This document shows, piece by piece, positions 15,365-23,057 of a DNA stretch of 64,000 nucleotides. The position numbers and the translations under genes were made by a program. Source of the DNA: a virus; IMG/VR virus record IMGVR_UViG_3300026484_000351, positions 1 to 64,000 of that record. One strand, written 5' to 3'. The first letter of the stretch is position 1. Each line of letters starts with the position of its first letter. The notes beneath the pieces are model-generated. The model saw only the letters and a list, made by a program, of their open reading frames with translations, did no database searches and had not been told where the DNA came from.

Positions 15365-16111
15365 ATGCAAAGAGATAAAAAAGACAATAACGAAGAGAGA
15401 AAGAACAATAATGAAGAGAAGAAATTAAGTTCAACAAAACATACACTTTTTAAGAAAAAAATACATAGTTCTGAAAAAGCAAATAAAAAAGGTTTATTTA
15501 AAAGAGTGCCCGGATATACACAATATAGGTTTTTTGTAAATGATTTTGAGGAATTTGAAAAAGGACTTCATGACATTTATAACGAACTTTGGAACGCAGG
15601 GGGGAGTGATAAATTAGAATTGAGAATTAACTCAAATGGTGGAATGGTTAATGAAGGGGCTCAATTCTACTCAATAATCAAAAATAAATTTAATGGAAGA
15701 ACTACAACTATTCTCGATAATAAAGGTTACTCAATGGGAGCACTTGCTTTTTGTATGGGTGATAAAAGAATAGTAACAGAAAGAGCAGATTTAATGTTTC
15801 ACGATTATTCAGTAGGTGTTCTCGGAAAAGGTGGAGAAATTCAGGCAAGAACTGAGCATACACAAGTATTCATAAGAAAATTCTTTAAAGAGATTATTAA
15901 AGACCAAGGTTTTTTAACTAAAAAAGAATATGAAAACATGCTTATTGGACAGGATTTTTGGATGAATGCAGAAGAAATGTGTAAAAGAGGTATTGCAACT
16001 CATGTGCTTATGAATGGCAAAGAGATTAAAGCAAAAAAATATTTAAAACTATTACAAAAAGGAAACTCAAATGAAAAAAGTAAAAACGATAACAGCAAAA
16101 AAAGCAAATAA
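15365..16111 (+). CDS. ClpP-like serine protease
   Basis: 248 residues with a charged N-terminal extension of about 45. The ClpP/SppA fold is shown by ELRINSNGGMVNEG, the nucleophile S123 in DNKGYSMGALAF, H146 in MFHDYSVG and an Asp near 195 in GQDFWMNAEEM. The extension and the basic Lys/Asn/Ser tail are unlike a host ClpP. It may mature capsid proteins or, with host ClpX/ClpA, degrade chosen proteins; the phage SmpB nearby makes the second idea attractive. Confidence 0.75.
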   Translation: MQRDKKDNNEERKNNNEEKKLSSTKHTLFKKKIHSSEKANKKGLFKRVPGYTQYRFFVNDFEEFEKGLHDIYNELWNAGGSDKLELRINSNGGMVNEGAQFYSIIKNKFNGRTTTILDNKGYSMGALAFCMGDKRIVTERADLMFHDYSVGVLGKGGEIQARTEHTQVFIRKFFKEIIKDQGFLTKKEYENMLIGQDFWMNAEEMCKRGIATHVLMNGKEIKAKKYLKLLQKGNSNEKSKNDNSKKSK

Positions 16112-16244
16112 GTTAATTAAACAATACACAGCAGAGATAATGGATACAGGTAATTCAGATAAAATTGATAAGATAGAACGAAAAATTGCTATTCTTGAGA
16201 ACTTTATCAATTTTCAAAAAGAACTATTTAGTTCTGATTGGTAG
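16071..16244 (+). CDS. Small basic helical protein
   Basis: 57 residues (MKKVKTITAKKANKLIKQY...), overlapping the end of the ClpP-like gene in another frame and ending four bases before the next ATG. It has a good ribosome site (AAAAAGGAAACTCAA). Function unknown. Confidence 0.6.
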   Translation: MKKVKTITAKKANKLIKQYTAEIMDTGNSDKIDKIERKIAILENFINFQKELFSSDW

Positions 16245-16247
16245 AAG

Positions 16248-17084
16248 ATGTTGAATACAACTAAATATAAAGGCCTTGTTTCGCAGGGCTTTGATTATCA
16301 TCACGGCTATATAAAAATAGAGAAAACATATAATAGTAATATGGAAGGCTTTACAGGTTTATCACTGGATTATGGATATACTATGAAGAAATTCTTTTAC
16401 GATATGCAATATATAAAAGATTTTACAGAAGAATTTGATAATGAAATCTTAAATAAAATCATAAATTTGAAGAAACGAGACTTATGTTTAGATCTTGAGA
16501 AAAAATGGACTAATATTGGAAAAGAAAGTGTTTTTAATACCGATTTAGGTGTAGCAAAATTATATGAAGAACCTCTTAAAGAATATTTAGATGATACTTC
16601 ATTTATAACATTTAGTAAGGAATATTATTTAAAAGAGGGTTTTAGTTTTTCAAATATCAACAAAGACCAGGATATGAGTAAACAACCATCTAATAAGAGA
16701 TATTTTAAATCACTCTACGATACTCATAAAAAAGATTCACTGCTTATAGCTTTAGAAGAAGCTATTGGAGCTAATGAAGAAACTTTAAGTAAGGCACCAA
16801 ACTTACAAGGTATTTATTATGTTAATTCAAGTAATAAAAATAAACCCCAAATTTATAGACTTGAAATGGAAACAACTTTATTTCAAATGAGATATCTTCA
16901 GAGGGAATGTGAGATAAGTAATATCTATTTTCAATTCGATGGGATGCTATTGCAGCATACCAACAGTGAATACAATGGATGGAATATCACTTATTCAACG
17001 ATAACAGAAAACTTTTTTCAAGAAGGGATTTGGTTTATACCTTATATAGGCGATCCCTCTGAATTAATAAAAATAGGAGATTAA
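16248..17084 (+). CDS. Hypothetical protein
   Basis: 278 residues, mixed alpha/beta by composition, rich in Tyr and Phe, with no motif recognised. It is followed without a gap by the NADAR gene, suggesting co-translation. No signal or membrane segment. Confidence 0.6.
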   Translation: MLNTTKYKGLVSQGFDYHHGYIKIEKTYNSNMEGFTGLSLDYGYTMKKFFYDMQYIKDFTEEFDNEILNKIINLKKRDLCLDLEKKWTNIGKESVFNTDLGVAKLYEEPLKEYLDDTSFITFSKEYYLKEGFSFSNINKDQDMSKQPSNKRYFKSLYDTHKKDSLLIALEEAIGANEETLSKAPNLQGIYYVNSSNKNKPQIYRLEMETTLFQMRYLQRECEISNIYFQFDGMLLQHTNSEYNGWNITYSTITENFFQEGIWFIPYIGDPSELIKIGD

Positions 17085-17594
17085 ATGGCACTTATGAATA
17101 AAAGACAAACACCAGGGAGAATAACAGAAACGCATGTTTTCTTCTGGAGTAGCATTTATAGTCAATGGTACACTACACCAAAACAGTTTATAGAAGATGG
17201 AATTACATATACAAATGCAGAAAAATATATGATGGTTAAGAAGGCGAAAGTATTTGGTGCAACAGATATTTTAGAACAAATGCTTGAAACAGATAACCCA
17301 AGAGTTATTAAACAACTTGGTAGAAAAATTCCAAATTTCACTGATGCAGTTTGGGACCAACATAAAATGGATATTGTCACTCAAGGGAATGTACTTAAAT
17401 TTGGTCAGAATCCAGATTTACTAGAAATTTTAAAAGAACACAAAGATAAAATTATTGTTGAAGCATCACCGCAAGACCCTATTTGGGGTATTGGAATGCA
17501 CTGGGATAATGATTTGATCCTTGATTCTAAAAACTGGAAAGGCCAAAATTTACTTGGCGAATGTATAATGAGAGCAAGAACTATACTTATTTAA
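17085..17594 (+). CDS. NADAR family N-glycosidase (YbiA-like)
   Basis: 169 residues with the full NADAR pattern: FFWSSIYSQWYTTPKQF, YTNAEKYMMVKKA near 45-57, IPNFTDAVWDQHK, LLEILKEHKDKIIVEASPQD, and PIWGIGM. NADAR enzymes cleave N-glycosidic bonds; some remove ADP-ribose from guanine in DNA and counter DarT-type toxins. In a phage with guanine-modification genes, protection from or repair of host ADP-ribosylation is a fair guess, not shown. Confidence 0.82.
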   Translation: MALMNKRQTPGRITETHVFFWSSIYSQWYTTPKQFIEDGITYTNAEKYMMVKKAKVFGATDILEQMLETDNPRVIKQLGRKIPNFTDAVWDQHKMDIVTQGNVLKFGQNPDLLEILKEHKDKIIVEASPQDPIWGIGMHWDNDLILDSKNWKGQNLLGECIMRARTILI

Positions 17595-17610
17595 GTTGTT
17601 TAATATTATC

Positions 17611-17631
17611 TTAAGGCTATTATGTTATAAT
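17611..17631 (+). promoter_or_regulatory. Phage 21-base promoter, copy 3
   Basis: TTAAGGCTATT then ATGTTATAAT; -10 box 17626-17631. Confidence 0.75.
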
Positions 17632-17655
17632 TGTATAAACAAAAAGGAATAGAGT

Positions 17656-18135
17656 ATGGCAGATAGCACTAATAAAAAAATTTTTCACGGCGGGTGTACG
17701 CCTTGCTACTCACAAGATATTTATGGTATTACAAGATGTAAAGGGTGTCAATGTTATGAATCAGATTGGAGCAAACCAAATTTGTTAATGCAAGAAAGTG
17801 AATATAAAAAAATAATGCTAAAACACAATGAAAATTTTCAAAAATCCAGTACGCCAAGAACTTTTAATGAACTGGTTTCTCCAATTTCAGGCTTTAAACT
17901 GAAGAAAACTGTAGACAGAAAAAAAATGCTAAAACAGGTTTATTTGGATATTGAAAATGATTTTTCAGAAGGTACAAAAGCAAATCATATTCACGAGTTT
18001 TTTAGGGAAATGTTGGCGGTTATTCCAAAGGAATTCCTAGAACATAATTTCCCAACTATACATTTTAAAGATGCTTTAAAAGAAAAAATGGGAGAAGAGT
18101 TTAAAGAAGAAAAACCAGGAAAAAGATATATTTAA
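17656..18135 (+). CDS. Hypothetical protein with N-terminal Cys cluster
   Basis: 159 residues. The first 35 carry CTPC, CKGCQC and a His, likely one zinc site; the rest is charged and helical. It ends GKRYI, one of several -(K/R)-Y-I ends in this window. It follows a phage promoter. Function unknown. Confidence 0.6.
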   Translation: MADSTNKKIFHGGCTPCYSQDIYGITRCKGCQCYESDWSKPNLLMQESEYKKIMLKHNENFQKSSTPRTFNELVSPISGFKLKKTVDRKKMLKQVYLDIENDFSEGTKANHIHEFFREMLAVIPKEFLEHNFPTIHFKDALKEKMGEEFKEEKPGKRYI

Positions 18136-18158
18136 GGAAGTTTAAAGGAAAAGAAAGA

Positions 18159-18449
18159 ATGAAAATAGTAGATATAAATGGAATAGAATATTTGGGATAT
18201 GTTAGTTTAACTACACAGCCAAAAACATCTTATTTCTTACAAGTGAAAAGTTTAATACCTGAAATGACAGCATTCAAAGAAACTCTAAGAAATAGGGGCG
18301 AGGGAATAAGTTACTCAAATCATATTAGTTATTTTAATGTTAATGGCAGACCGAGAGGAACAATTTCTGTTAATAGTTTATTTGAAACGAGAGAATTAAT
18401 TGAATTCTCTGAACAATATGAGGTTAAATTTCCGGAGTACACATTATAA
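18159..18449 (+). CDS. Hypothetical protein with PE-type C-terminal tail
   Basis: 96 residues, beta-rich by composition, ending EVKFPEYTL. This is a member, far from the main cluster, of the group of proteins ending in h-P-E-aromatic-x-I/L. Function unknown. Confidence 0.6.
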   Translation: MKIVDINGIEYLGYVSLTTQPKTSYFLQVKSLIPEMTAFKETLRNRGEGISYSNHISYFNVNGRPRGTISVNSLFETRELIEFSEQYEVKFPEYTL

Positions 18450-18475
18450 GTTCAAGAGAAGGTACGGCAACATCA

Positions 18476-18835
18476 ATGAAACCAATGAAACCAACAGTAA
18501 AACCGGAGCTAGCACTTGTACAAGAAGACAGTAGCGAAGCAAACATAGTGACAGTTCTATTGTCATCTATTATTGTGATTTTATTAACAGTGATTCTAAA
18601 CACAAATTATTCCGGGCACAAAACACAAAATAAAATGGTTTATCAACAAAAGCAAGTTACCAAAGTTATTGTAAAAGAAAGGGAACCACTTATAAATTTA
18701 AGCAATAATGAGAAAGCAGCATTATTTTTAATTATTCCAAGTGGTGTTATTCTTTATTTTATATTTACAGGAATTGGTGCAGGTGCAAGAGCAGGTAAAC
18801 AAAAAATTGATAGCTTCGGCAGAAAATATATTTAA
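18476..18835 (+). CDS. Two-span membrane protein
   Basis: 119 residues with hydrophobic segments near 24-42 and 82-100, a charged loop between them (QQKQVTKVIVKEREP) and a Gly/Ala-rich stretch (GAGARAGKQK) before the end FGRKYI. Inner-membrane location is likely. No family recognised. Confidence 0.6.
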   Translation: MKPMKPTVKPELALVQEDSSEANIVTVLLSSIIVILLTVILNTNYSGHKTQNKMVYQQKQVTKVIVKEREPLINLSNNEKAALFLIIPSGVILYFIFTGIGAGARAGKQKIDSFGRKYI

Positions 18836-18845
18836 GGAAATTAAA

Positions 18846-19187
18846 ATGGCTTTAACAATAGATGAAATGAAGAGAAACGAAAGTAAAATGTTTTACGATA
18901 TGTATCCAAGAATGGGTTTATGTCAAGATTATTCTTTAGATGGTATTACTAAAAAAGAACTATTTGAAGGGGTATCCGAATTAGATATTAGAAATAACAC
19001 AAAGTTTGTTCAAGCACCTTGTTGGCATGTAGAAGGAATAAAATTCAATGAGGAAATCACTGCAGAGCAAATTACATTTGCAGCTAGAATGACAATGGCA
19101 CAAATGCAATGTGATAGTATTGAAATGGATGAAGAATCTTTAAATTCATTAAAAGCAAAATATTATGGAAATTCTATCAAAAAATAG
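18846..19187 (+). CDS. Hypothetical protein
   Basis: 113 residues from the ATG after AAGGAAATTAAA (MALTIDEMKRNES); the longer frame from 18741 overlaps the previous gene and lacks a ribosome site. Cysteines at LCQDY, APCWH and QMQCD could bind metal. Function unknown. Confidence 0.58.
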   Translation: MALTIDEMKRNESKMFYDMYPRMGLCQDYSLDGITKKELFEGVSELDIRNNTKFVQAPCWHVEGIKFNEEITAEQITFAARMTMAQMQCDSIEMDEESLNSLKAKYYGNSIKK

Positions 19188-19203
19188 TAAATTTAATCTC
19201 TTC

Positions 19204-19224
19204 TTAAAGTTAATATGTTATAAT
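19204..19224 (+). promoter_or_regulatory. Phage 21-base promoter, copy 4
   Basis: TTAAAGTTAAT then ATGTTATAAT; -10 box 19219-19224. Confidence 0.75.
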
Positions 19225-19253
19225 TATTGTAGAATTTAACAAAAAGACATAAA

Positions 19254-19508
19254 ATGAATAATTACTTACATCAAATTACAAAGTCAGCAACACCAGAGGT
19301 TGGAACACCAGCAACATTTTTATCTTATACAGATAGAAATCCAGGAGTAGTTACTAAAATTAATTCACCTAAAAATATAGAAATCGCTTATGTAGAAACT
19401 AAAACCTTACCAAACCCAAATACAAAAGATGGTTCTTATGAAATGGGAGAAGTTCGACAATACAAATATACCGTTGATTTAACAAGACAGGTTCAGTTTA
19501 TACTTTAA
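19254..19508 (+). CDS. Hypothetical protein
   Basis: 84 residues, Thr/Pro-rich and beta-like (TPATFLSYTDRNPGVVTK). It starts 30 bases after a phage promoter. Function unknown. Confidence 0.55.
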   Translation: MNNYLHQITKSATPEVGTPATFLSYTDRNPGVVTKINSPKNIEIAYVETKTLPNPNTKDGSYEMGEVRQYKYTVDLTRQVQFIL

Positions 19509-19595
19509 GAAAAAAGGTAACTGGCAAATGAAAGGCTGTGCTTTAAATAGTGGATGTGGTAAAGTTATAACAAACAAAATATAAAAGGTTAAAAA

Positions 19596-19910
19596 ATGAA
19601 GATTATCTTAATTCTATTAATTACTTTAAGTCTTTATGCTGAGACTTTTAAGGAATATAAGGACACTGTAGGTAAAGATATAGTTGCGTTTGATAAAAAA
19701 TACGGTGCTGTTCTTTATATTAAAATAATCCAGAAGCATATTATATATTTCATAAAGTAAATGGGAAGTTTTTAGTAAAAATTATTATGGTAGATAATTA
19801 CTCTAAACTCGATTTAATAACGATGACTTATCTTGATTATAAACTAAAACTTGAAAAACAACTAGAAACAAGATTAAGAGTGTTTAATTTAATACAAAAA
19901 ATAAAGAAGG
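19596..19910 (+). pseudogene. Secreted or lipoprotein-like small gene with a frameshift
   Basis: ATG after AAAAGGTTAAAAA opens MKIILILLITLSLYAETF, a clear signal peptide, and continues to LYIK. One base missing from an A run near 19724 would join it to NNPEAYYIFHKVNGKFLVKI and on to a helical end beside the next gene. As read, it stops after 54 residues. A mini frame MKGCALNSGCGKVITNKI precedes it at 19528. The rest of this 409-base gap holds nothing else clear. Confidence 0.5.
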
Positions 19911-19917
19911 AGAAAAA

Positions 19918-20775
19918 ATGGCAAAGGAAAACAGTAGGGTAGAGTCATTGGGTACTAGAATGAAGGAATATGAAGCGCAGTCAGAAGTTAGAATTAATCC
20001 TAAAGATCATATAATAATTCGTATTGATGGTCACAAATTTTCTAAATATACTAAAGGAATGCAAAAACCATTTGATAAAATATTTAGTAAAGCAATGGAA
20101 CTTACTACAATTGATGTTCATAATGAATTTAGTGCTGTTATTTCTTATACACAAAGTGATGAAATCACATTAGTTTTACCAAGTCTTATGAATGCTGATA
20201 AACATAAAGGTCAAAATAAACCAAAATGGGAACATACTTCAGGTGGTAGAACACAAAAACTAGCATCATTAGTATCAGGTTTTACCACAATGAGTTTTAA
20301 TAAACATTTTCATTGTGAAGTAAATAACTATCAAGACGAAAAAGGTATTGACCCTGATTATCTTTGGAAAATGAGAAGTAAAGAATATAAAGCTTGGTTT
20401 GATTGTAGGGTATTTGGTGTGCCATCGGATGAAGAAGCATTTAATGCAGTAATGTGGAGAATTCGAGACTGCACTAAAAATTCAAGAAGCATGTTTGCAC
20501 AGACTTATTGTAGCCATAAAGAATTACAAAATAAAACAGCCTTAGAACAGGTGCAATTTTGTAAAGAAAAAACCGGAAAAGATTGGGAGTTAATTGAAGA
20601 CCGTTATAAGTATGGAGTTTTAGTAAAGAAAGAAAAATACTTAAAACCTGTTTTTGGAGGTTCTATGGATTATACTCAAAATGAATTTGTAGAAAGAAGT
20701 AGAGTTGTAACATATAGTGAAAAATTAACTTTTAGCGATAAAGCAGTTCAAAAAATTATGAGAAAATATTTGTAA
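19918..20775 (+). CDS. Thg1-like 3'-5' RNA polymerase
   Basis: 285 residues. The Thg1 fold is clear from HIIIRIDGHKFSKYTKGM (first metal-binding Asp), PFDKIFSKAMELTT, SYTQSDEITLVLP (second acidic pair) and KLASLVSGFTTMSFN. The family adds nucleotides in the 3'-5' direction, to tRNA-His or to damaged tRNA 5' ends. In a phage it may repair tRNAs cut by host defence nucleases; the CCA-enzyme-like gene at 57 kb would fit the same job. Confidence 0.88.
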   Translation: MAKENSRVESLGTRMKEYEAQSEVRINPKDHIIIRIDGHKFSKYTKGMQKPFDKIFSKAMELTTIDVHNEFSAVISYTQSDEITLVLPSLMNADKHKGQNKPKWEHTSGGRTQKLASLVSGFTTMSFNKHFHCEVNNYQDEKGIDPDYLWKMRSKEYKAWFDCRVFGVPSDEEAFNAVMWRIRDCTKNSRSMFAQTYCSHKELQNKTALEQVQFCKEKTGKDWELIEDRYKYGVLVKKEKYLKPVFGGSMDYTQNEFVERSRVVTYSEKLTFSDKAVQKIMRKYL

Positions 20776-20789
20776 AAAGAGGAATTTAA

Positions 20790-21188
20790 ATGGTATTCAA
20801 AAAACAAAAAGAATGGTTTAGTTTACAGCAATGCATTGATAATCCAGATAAATTATATATTTTTGGTGATAATACATTTAGAAAAGGCACTTGTGGACAA
20901 GCGCAGATTAGACATTGTGATAATTCCTATGGAATTTGTACAAAATGGGCACCCAATACAACCGATGGTGCTTATTTTTCCGATACCATTAACTGTTTAG
21001 AAATAGTTGAAAAAGATATTTTGACTTTAATTAAATTATCTAAAGAGGGAAAATATAAGGAAATTATTTTTCCTTTGGAAGGAATAGGTTCAGGTTTATC
21101 CAAAATGCCTCAAAAATGTCCTTTGCTTTATAGAAAAATGAATAGATTATTTAAAAAGTACTTTGATATATCTTACAATAATTTATAA
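20790..21188 (+). CDS. Macrodomain-like protein
   Basis: 132 residues. LYIFGDNTFRKGTCGQAQIR, then NSYGICTKWAPN, and IIFPLEGIGSGLSKMP resemble the ADP-ribose-binding layout of macrodomains (N-x-x-G-x-x-x-G-G...P-x-x-G-x-G). It lies right after Thg1 and about 3 kb from the NADAR gene, suggesting a set handling ADP-ribose or RNA ends. It could also be a DUF4326-like or other NAD-related fold. Confidence 0.55.
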   Translation: MVFKKQKEWFSLQQCIDNPDKLYIFGDNTFRKGTCGQAQIRHCDNSYGICTKWAPNTTDGAYFSDTINCLEIVEKDILTLIKLSKEGKYKEIIFPLEGIGSGLSKMPQKCPLLYRKMNRLFKKYFDISYNNL

Positions 21189-21191
21189 ATA
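21184..21191 (+). promoter_or_regulatory. T4-type late promoter box
   Basis: TATAAATA overlapping the end of the previous gene, 16 bases before the repeat-protein start; its flank resembles the terminase promoter at 5096. Confidence 0.5.
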
Positions 21192-21207
21192 AACTTAAAG
21201 GATGTTA

Positions 21208-21993
21208 ATGGAAGATTCTAATGTAGTTTTAAAACTAACGGGAATAATTAATGAACTAACTAACATTATTGCTGATTTAACCAAACTAAGAAAATTGCCC
21301 ACAGAAGTAGATTTTGAAAAAATAAATACAACTGAAAAAATAGTTGAAGTTATTAAAGAAGAACCAGTAGAAGTAGTAAAAGAAATACCAGTAGAAGTAA
21401 TAAAAGAAGTAGAAAAAATAGTTGAAGTTGAAGTAGTAAAAGAAATACCAGTAGAAGTAATAAAAGAAGTAGAAAAAATAGTTGAAGTTGAAGTAGTAAA
21501 AGAAATACCAGTAGAAGTAATAAAAGAAGTAGAAAAAATAGTTGAAGTTGAAGTAATAAAAGAAATACCAGTAGAAGTAATAAAAGAAGTAGAAAAAATA
21601 GTTGAAGTTGAAGTAATAAAAGAAATACCAGTAGAAGTAATAAAAGAAGTAGAAAAAATAGTTGAAGTTGAAGTAATAAAAGAAATACCAGTAGAAAAAA
21701 TAGTTACTAATAAACCATATTCTGAGATTGAGGAAATGAAGATAAAAGCGCCTAGTGGTCCGGCACCGCACAAATTCCCGAAACACCTTTACTATAAGGA
21801 AATAGAATTAAGTCAATATCAGGGTGAGTTGTTATATAAACCAAGATATATTCTTCAACCCAATCAAAAGGCGTACGGAATTCAGGATGAATGGAATGTA
21901 ATTGTAACATTTAAAGAAGACAAATATATTACAGAGCATCCTCAGGAACATTTTAATAATCACATTTTAACAAGGAAACATAATGGCAATTGA
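21208..21993 (+). CDS. Val/Glu/Lys/Pro repeat protein
   Basis: 261 residues from ATG 21208; the ATG at 21202 overlaps the AAAGGA ribosome site. After a 40-residue helical start come about 5.5 copies of a 20-residue unit (KEIPVEVIKEVEKIVEVEVV), then an 85-residue globular end with KFPKHLYYKEIELSQYQGEL. Such repeats form extended linkers, often in virion or cell-surface proteins. The late box supports a structural role. Confidence 0.65.
   Translation: MEDSNVVLKLTGIINELTNIIADLTKLRKLPTEVDFEKINTTEKIVEVIKEEPVEVVKEIPVEVIKEVEKIVEVEVVKEIPVEVIKEVEKIVEVEVVKEIPVEVIKEVEKIVEVEVIKEIPVEVIKEVEKIVEVEVIKEIPVEVIKEVEKIVEVEVIKEIPVEKIVTNKPYSEIEEMKIKAPSGPAPHKFPKHLYYKEIELSQYQGELLYKPRYILQPNQKAYGIQDEWNVIVTFKEDKYITEHPQEHFNNHILTRKHNGN
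21371..21696 (+). repeat. 60-bp tandem repeat, about 5.4 copies
   Basis: In-frame 60-base unit inside the repeat protein; copies differ mainly by GTAGTA versus GTAATA. Near-identity suggests recent expansion by slippage or recombination. Confidence 0.95.
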
Positions 21994-22201
21994 TATGAAA
22001 GATTCAATAAAAATTTTACAAAAAATAAGAGAAGCATTAAATAAAAAGACAAATACTACACTTCAAGTAAACGGAAATAATAAGGCAGGGATAAGTTTTG
22101 AACGATTTCATCAGAATAATACTATTTCACCAGATGAAATGTTTGGAGACCAATTATACGGTCATCCATTAATTAAAGAAATGCTTGATGTAAAGAAATA
22201 A
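21983..22201 (+). CDS. Hypothetical protein
   Basis: 72 residues, helical start (MAIDMKDSIKILQKIREAL) and a polar end. It overlaps the previous gene by 11 bases. Function unknown. Confidence 0.5.
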   Translation: MAIDMKDSIKILQKIREALNKKTNTTLQVNGNNKAGISFERFHQNNTISPDEMFGDQLYGHPLIKEMLDVKK

Positions 22202-22210
22202 AGAAAAGGA

Positions 22211-22711
22211 ATGGCAAAAGAACAAAGTTATGGAATATGCCCATATACAATTATATTAGGAAACTTTTTTGTTTTATTAAATAAAACATCTGAGGAAAGC
22301 TATTATAACTTCTTTAAAGGTAAAATCGAAGAAGGAGAAACTACTGAGCAATGTGCTCAAAGAGAATTTTTTGAGGAAACAGGAGTTAAAGTAGATTCTA
22401 AAGATTTTGAAGATTATTTCTTTCAAAAATCCTCTAGAAAAGATGTAGGTATTTTTCTTGTTGATTGGGCAAGATATCAACAATTTCCTTTTTATTTTCA
22501 AGAAAAAGAAATCTGGAGTGCGACTTGGGTTAGATTAAAATCTATTGAGGTTTCTAAAAATCAACAAGAAATTATTAATTCTATTGAATTATTGTTTAAA
22601 CCACGGTTTCAGCAGTTAAGGAATATTTGTTTTCCAACAGCTAATATAAATAACATAAATGAACTTACCAAAAATGATAGAACTAATAAGTTTTCTTCGG
22701 TTAAAAAGTAA
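22211..22711 (+). CDS. Nudix hydrolase
   Basis: 166 residues with an intact Nudix box at about residues 36-58: GKIEEGETTEQCAQ, then REFFEETGV (G-x5-E-x7-R-E-U-x-E-E-x-G-U). The family hydrolyses nucleoside diphosphates linked to other groups, such as modified dNTPs, NAD derivatives or RNA caps. The 50 C-terminal residues are Asn-rich and probably disordered. The substrate cannot be told from sequence. Confidence 0.85.
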   Translation: MAKEQSYGICPYTIILGNFFVLLNKTSEESYYNFFKGKIEEGETTEQCAQREFFEETGVKVDSKDFEDYFFQKSSRKDVGIFLVDWARYQQFPFYFQEKEIWSATWVRLKSIEVSKNQQEIINSIELLFKPRFQQLRNICFPTANINNINELTKNDRTNKFSSVKK

Positions 22712-22724
22712 CAAATGAAGAATA

Positions 22725-22832
22725 ATGTCTTTAAGGGCTCTTATCATTCATATTAGTGACAACGATTATGAGTTCAACAACGGATATGTGCAAATTTATC
22801 TAACCCAGATTGTCAATTTAGTAAAATTTTAA
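22725..22832 (+). CDS. Possible 35-residue peptide
   Basis: An ATG opens MSLRALIIHISDNDYEFNNG and on to a TAA just before the next ribosome site. There is only a weak ribosome site. It may be a real miniprotein or a remnant. Confidence 0.3.
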   Translation: MSLRALIIHISDNDYEFNNGYVQIYLTQIVNLVKF

Positions 22833-22842
22833 AGGAGTAAAT

Positions 22843-23001
22843 ATGATATATTTAATAGTTCTGAGTTTTCTGGTCTTGAAAATAATGAGTTTAGTTATTA
22901 TACACAATAAAGTTAAGAAAAACAATAAAGTTAAGAAAAACAATAAAGTTAAGAAAAACAATAAAGTTAAGAAAAACAATAAAGTTAAGAAATATATTTA
23001 A
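22843..23001 (+). CDS. Small membrane protein with KVKKNN repeats
   Basis: 52 residues: a hydrophobic N-terminal span (MIYLIVLSFLVLKIMSLVII) then five KVKKNN units and the end KVKKYI. It begins after AAAGGAGTAAAT. A membrane anchor with a strongly basic cytoplasmic tail could hold nucleic acid or acidic lipids at the membrane. Confidence 0.6.
   Translation: MIYLIVLSFLVLKIMSLVIIHNKVKKNNKVKKNNKVKKNNKVKKNNKVKKYI
22906..22994 (+). repeat. 18-bp tandem repeat, about five copies
   Basis: The unit AATAAAGTTAAGAAAAAC repeats in frame in the miniprotein gene with almost no divergence. Confidence 0.95.
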
Positions 23002-23008
23002 TGTTGTT

Positions 23009-23029
23009 TTAAGAATAATATGTTATAAT
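23009..23029 (+). promoter_or_regulatory. Phage 21-base promoter, copy 5
   Basis: TTAAGAATAAT then ATGTTATAAT; -10 box 23024-23029. Confidence 0.75.
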
Positions 23030-23057
23030 TATATATATTAAAATAAGGAAGTCACAA

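Noticed and set aside
18741-18845. Longer N terminus for the gene ending at 19187
   Set aside because: The extension overlaps the previous membrane gene in another frame; the ATG at 18846 has a ribosome site and a natural start.
21195-21786. Two long minus-strand frames across the Val/Glu repeat gene
   Set aside because: They are antisense shadows of the 60-bp repeat (Ser/Thr/Ile and Phe/Tyr low-complexity), lack ribosome sites and oppose a well-supported gene.
22906-22994. 18-bp direct repeats as a CRISPR-like array
   Set aside because: The units are contiguous with no spacers and form an in-frame KVKKNN repeat.
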